From an uncultured Candidatus Melainabacteria bacterium (GTDB taxonomy: Bacteria; Cyanobacteriota; Vampirovibrionia; Gastranaerophilales; Gastranaerophilaceae): 64,000 bases of DNA. Below are positions 61,244 through 64,000 of the stretch, piece by piece. The notes below the pieces were generated by a model, which had not been told where the DNA came from, searched no databases, and saw only the letters and a list, made by a program, of their open reading frames with translations. How positions within the stretch are numbered: the stretch's first letter is position 1; every line of letters begins with the position of its first letter. The stretch lies in assembly GCA_947570135.1 (NCBI GenBank), contig CANOTP010000001.1, positions 248,001-312,000 of the forward strand. The letters are read 5' to 3'. A program made the position numbers and the translations under genes.

Positions 61244-62164
61244 ATGAAAGTTGTTGTTTTAGGTAAAGGGTTAATGCTTGCAAATATTTTGTTGGGGTTG
61301 CAAGACTCAGGTGCGAATATTGTCGGAGTACTTCGCTACGAACAGACTTGTACAAGTCCGTTAAAACTTTTTTTACAAGATATTTTTAATCCGTCAAAAG
61401 AATTAACTTTGATAAAACAAATGAATTTGCCTCAATTACGAGTGAAATCAGCTAACAGCGAGGAATTTAAACGGTTTTTAATTTCTAATAATGTTGATTT
61501 GGTGATTATCGGAACCTGGCGTGAGCGCTTAAGGAAAGATATTTTTACTGTGCCGACAATCGGTACCGTAAATGTTCATCCTTCTCTTTTGCCAAAATAT
61601 CGCGGTCCAAATCCTTATATGCAAGTGATTTTGCACGGAGAAAAAGAATCAGGGGTTACGCTGCATTTAGTTGATGAAAATTATGATACGGGAGCAATTT
61701 TGAATCAGGTTAAAGTGAAAATTAACACCGATGACACCTCAAAAGAACTTCGTCAGCGAACGGTTACCGCGGCTCGGGGGCTTGTGGCGGAGTTTATTAT
61801 GAGTTTAAACGATAATATAACAATGCCGATTGCGCAAAGTGAACGCTTGGCAAGTTATTTCCCGAATATTTCGGGGGATGAGAAAATGCTTGATTTTACG
61901 GTTCAGACATCAGACGAGATTTTTAGGACTGTCAAAGCGCTTCATCCGTTTTTGCCTTGTTATATTACTCATAGGGGTAAATTTTTTATAGTAAATCCGT
62001 ATGGGGTCAAAGTTTTAGGTGCGGTAGATGCCAAAGCGGGTGAAATTATTGCAAAAGATTCTAAAACCCGTTCTCTGACGATTGTTTGCCGTGATGGCAA
62101 AGCTGTCAGTTTTGACGGTATAAAACTGTATCGCTGGGGCTTTTTAACAGGTTTATTTCTTTAG
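61244..62164 (+). CDS. Methionyl-tRNA formyltransferase-like protein
   Basis: 306 residues from ATG 61244, which gives the conserved start MKVVVLGKGLMLANILLGLQ. The ATG at 61196 lies inside the preceding hairpin. Formyltransferase active site: NVHPSLLPKYRGPNP (Asn, His) and the downstream VDENYDTGAIL (catalytic Asp). A C-terminal domain follows. Fmt formylates initiator Met-tRNA from 10-formyl-THF; the short N-terminal part and missing first domain motif (IVFMGTP) leave a sugar or other formyltransferase possible. Overlaps the convergent mnmG end by 12 nt. Confidence 0.8.
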   Translation: MKVVVLGKGLMLANILLGLQDSGANIVGVLRYEQTCTSPLKLFLQDIFNPSKELTLIKQMNLPQLRVKSANSEEFKRFLISNNVDLVIIGTWRERLRKDIFTVPTIGTVNVHPSLLPKYRGPNPYMQVILHGEKESGVTLHLVDENYDTGAILNQVKVKINTDDTSKELRQRTVTAARGLVAEFIMSLNDNITMPIAQSERLASYFPNISGDEKMLDFTVQTSDEIFRTVKALHPFLPCYITHRGKFFIVNPYGVKVLGAVDAKAGEIIAKDSKTRSLTIVCRDGKAVSFDGIKLYRWGFLTGLFL

Positions 62165-64000
62165 TCCGCGGTCAAGCATTACCATTAAAATTGAAATATC
62201 CGCAGGCTTTACCCCTCCGATACGGGATGCTTGGGCAAGGTTTTTCGGACGTATTTTTGAAAGTTTATCTTTGGTTTCCGATGATATATGCTCTATTTTA
62301 GAGTAATCAATATCATCAGGGATTTTGAATTTTTCAAGTTTTCCTGCCTGATTAACCTGATCTTCCTGACGTTTTATGTATCCGTCGTATTTTATTATAA
62401 CTTCTACCTGCTCATAAACATCTTTTGGCATGCTTAAAGTCGGGTCAAGTTCTTGAAGCACTTTATAAGTAATATTCGGACGTTTCAAGAGTTCTGAAGC
62501 TCTCATGCCGCGGTCAATATGTTCACCGTATTTAGATAATATTTCGTTCACTTCTTCGCAGGCTGAGATTTTTAACCCGTCAAGACGCTCTTTTTCTTCT
62601 TTAATCAATTGTTGTTTGGTATTAAATCTTTCAAATTGCGCATCATCAATCAATCCGACTTTGTGACCGATTGGAGTTAAGCGTTCATCAGCGTTATCCT
62701 GTCTTAAAAGTAATCTGTATTCTGAGCGCGAAGTGAGCATCCTGTAAGGATCTTGGATATCTTTTGTTACCAAATCATCAATAAGTGTCCCGATATAAGA
62801 TGAACTTCTTAAAAGTTCAAGCATTTCAGTTCCGTTAAGGTAATTAAATGCGTTAATCCCTGCGATAAGTCCTTGCGCTGCGGCTTCTTCATAACCGCTT
62901 GTTCCGTTGATTTGACCGCCGAAGAACAATCCATTAACCTTTTTAGACATCAGAGAATGAGTTGTCTGAACTGCGGGTACATAATCGTATTCAACAGCGT
63001 AAGCAGGTTTTATGATATGCGCGTTTTCAAGTCCCGGTAAGCTTCTCAGCATCCTTTCCTGAACATCATAAGGCAAGCTTGTTGAAAAGCCTTGAATATA
63101 AGTTTCATAAGTTCCTAAACCCTCAGGTTCGATAAAAATATGATGAGAAGGGTTTGAAGCAAATCTTACGATTTTATCCTCGATTGACGGACAATATCTT
63201 GGTCCGACTCCGTGAATCAAACCTTGGTACATAGGTGATTTATCAAGGTTTGAGCGGATAATCTCGTGGGTTTCTTCTGTTGTGCGGGTTAAGTAACACG
63301 GATAAGTCTTTCTTATCGGGCGGTTCGGCTTAAACGAGAAGAAACTTAATTCTTCATCTCCCGGTTGAATCGTCATTTTTGAATAATCAATCGTTCTTTT
63401 ATCAACACGGGCAGGCGTTCCTGTTTTTAATTTTTTTGTTTCGATACCTAATCTGTGCAGAGAATCTGATAACCCGATTGCGGCTTTTTCACCTAATCGT
63501 CCTGCACTGTAAGCTTTTAATCCGACAAAAATCCGTCCTTCAAGAGAGGTTCCAGTTGTTAATACAACTGCTCTTGCGCTGTAATTTACCCCGAATTCAT
63601 CCATTGCGCCGACTATTCTGTCGTTTTCAACGAGTAATTCAGTTATACAGCATTGTTTTAAGTAAATATTTTCGTTACTTTCGATTAAATTACGCATATA
63701 TCGGGTATATTCGGCTTTATCTGATTGTGCGCGAAGTGCTCTTACAGCAGGTCCTTTTGAAGAATTTAAAACTTTTAACTGTAAGTATGTGGCGTCAGTT
63801 ACTTCACCCATAACCCCGCCCAATGCGTCAATTTCACGTACTAAAGTTGATTTAGCCGGTCCGCCGACAGCAGGGTTGCAAGGTTGAAGTGCAATGTTAT
63901 CAACGTTTAATGTACAAAGCAAAACCTTTGTTCCTAATTTTGCGCAAGCCAAAGCAGCTTCACATCCTGCGTGTCCCGCACCAACGATAATTATGTCAAA
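62153..64000 (-). CDS. mnmG: tRNA uridine 5-carboxymethylaminomethyl modification enzyme MnmG (partial, N-terminus cut by window)
   Basis: With MnmE, builds cmnm5U34 in tRNAs. The reading frame continues to base 64000, giving FDIIIVGAGHAGCEAALACA, so the FAD-binding GxGxxG is present and only the first few residues lie outside. GGPAKSTLVREIDALGG, TGTSLEGRIFVG, RYCPSIEDKIVRF and YDYVPAVQTTHSLM are family motifs. The C-terminal helical domain, ending with GGVKPADISILMVML, is complete. Confidence 0.96.
   Translation of the reverse strand, partial: FDIIIVGAGHAGCEAALACAKLGTKVLLCTLNVDNIALQPCNPAVGGPAKSTLVREIDALGGVMGEVTDATYLQLKVLNSSKGPAVRALRAQSDKAEYTRYMRNLIESNENIYLKQCCITELLVENDRIVGAMDEFGVNYSARAVVLTTGTSLEGRIFVGLKAYSAGRLGEKAAIGLSDSLHRLGIETKKLKTGTPARVDKRTIDYSKMTIQPGDEELSFFSFKPNRPIRKTYPCYLTRTTEETHEIIRSNLDKSPMYQGLIHGVGPRYCPSIEDKIVRFASNPSHHIFIEPEGLGTYETYIQGFSTSLPYDVQERMLRSLPGLENAHIIKPAYAVEYDYVPAVQTTHSLMSKKVNGLFFGGQINGTSGYEEAAAQGLIAGINAFNYLNGTEMLELLRSSSYIGTLIDDLVTKDIQDPYRMLTSRSEYRLLLRQDNADERLTPIGHKVGLIDDAQFERFNTKQQLIKEEKERLDGLKISACEEVNEILSKYGEHIDRGMRASELLKRPNITYKVLQELDPTLSMPKDVYEQVEVIIKYDGYIKRQEDQVNQAGKLEKFKIPDDIDYSKIEHISSETKDKLSKIRPKNLAQASRIGGVKPADISILMVMLDRGLKK

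Noticed and set aside
1-64000. CRISPR arrays, transposases, integrases, phage genes, tRNA or rRNA genes
   Set aside because: Looked for in all intergenic stretches; no spaced direct repeats, no recombinase motifs and no tRNA-like folds were seen.

Overview
The window is a low-GC, densely packed chromosomal segment of a Gram-negative-type anaerobe. I infer a non-photosynthetic cyanobacterial relative of the Gastranaerophilales/Vampirovibrionia (Melainabacteria) kind. The basis is the gene mix: several type IV prepilin-like proteins with CpaE/TadZ- and PilT-like ATPases, a ferredoxin-dependent 2-oxoacid oxidoreductase, a B12-dependent class II ribonucleotide reductase, KDO-pathway genes (so probably an LPS outer membrane), and many lineage-specific hypothetical proteins. 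This placement is inference; no rRNA or tRNA gene was seen.

Layout. 1-7.3 kb: end of ftsW, murG, an M16 peptidase, purA, an oligopeptide-ABC ATPase and smpB. 7.4-13.1 kb: a Cys-rich prepilin-like gene behind a poly-G leader, a 57-residue gene, a 681-codon-range hypothetical, a 6S-like RNA and a CpaE-like ATPase. 13.1-21.7 kb: uvrB between two multi-pass membrane proteins, pilT, recF, a second poly-G prepilin locus and a GlcD-like oxidase. 21.7-26.5 kb: a 1603-residue coiled-coil protein. 26.7-29.3 kb: a four-gene 2-oxoacid:ferredoxin oxidoreductase operon. 29.6-31.2 kb: a decayed prepilin gene, rpsU (too short for ordinary ORF calling) and cdd. 32.4-36 kb: rpe-rnc-cdsA-frr-pyrH on the minus strand with overlapping starts. 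36-41 kb: MgtC-like protein and an oppABC-type importer. 41-45 kb: nrdJ and the third poly-G prepilin locus. 45.1-47.9 kb: kdsD-kdsC-queD-uppP. 47.9-53.2 kb: a tight three-gene operon of two related membrane proteins and a GH13-like enzyme. 53.3-57.5 kb: leuC and a detached rpsE-rpmD-rplO-secY block. 57.5-64 kb: prepilin remnants, another prepilin, a small XRE regulator, mtaB, a formyltransferase and the bulk of mnmG.

Three observations stand out. (1) Prepilin genes sit behind a short out-of-frame leader ORF containing a run of 8-11 G. One extra G at two loci would fuse a good Shine-Dalgarno/ATG start to the prepilin, and a shared GC-rich cassette supplies a second internal start. This looks like homopolymer phase switching of pilins. 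(2) At least eight genes have a -10 hexamer ending exactly 6-7 nt before the ATG and no Shine-Dalgarno, implying leaderless mRNAs. (3) The 47.9-53.2 kb operon pairs two paralogous membrane-associated proteins with a divergent glycoside hydrolase carrying an EF-hand-like loop. No CRISPR array, transposase, integrase or phage gene was found.
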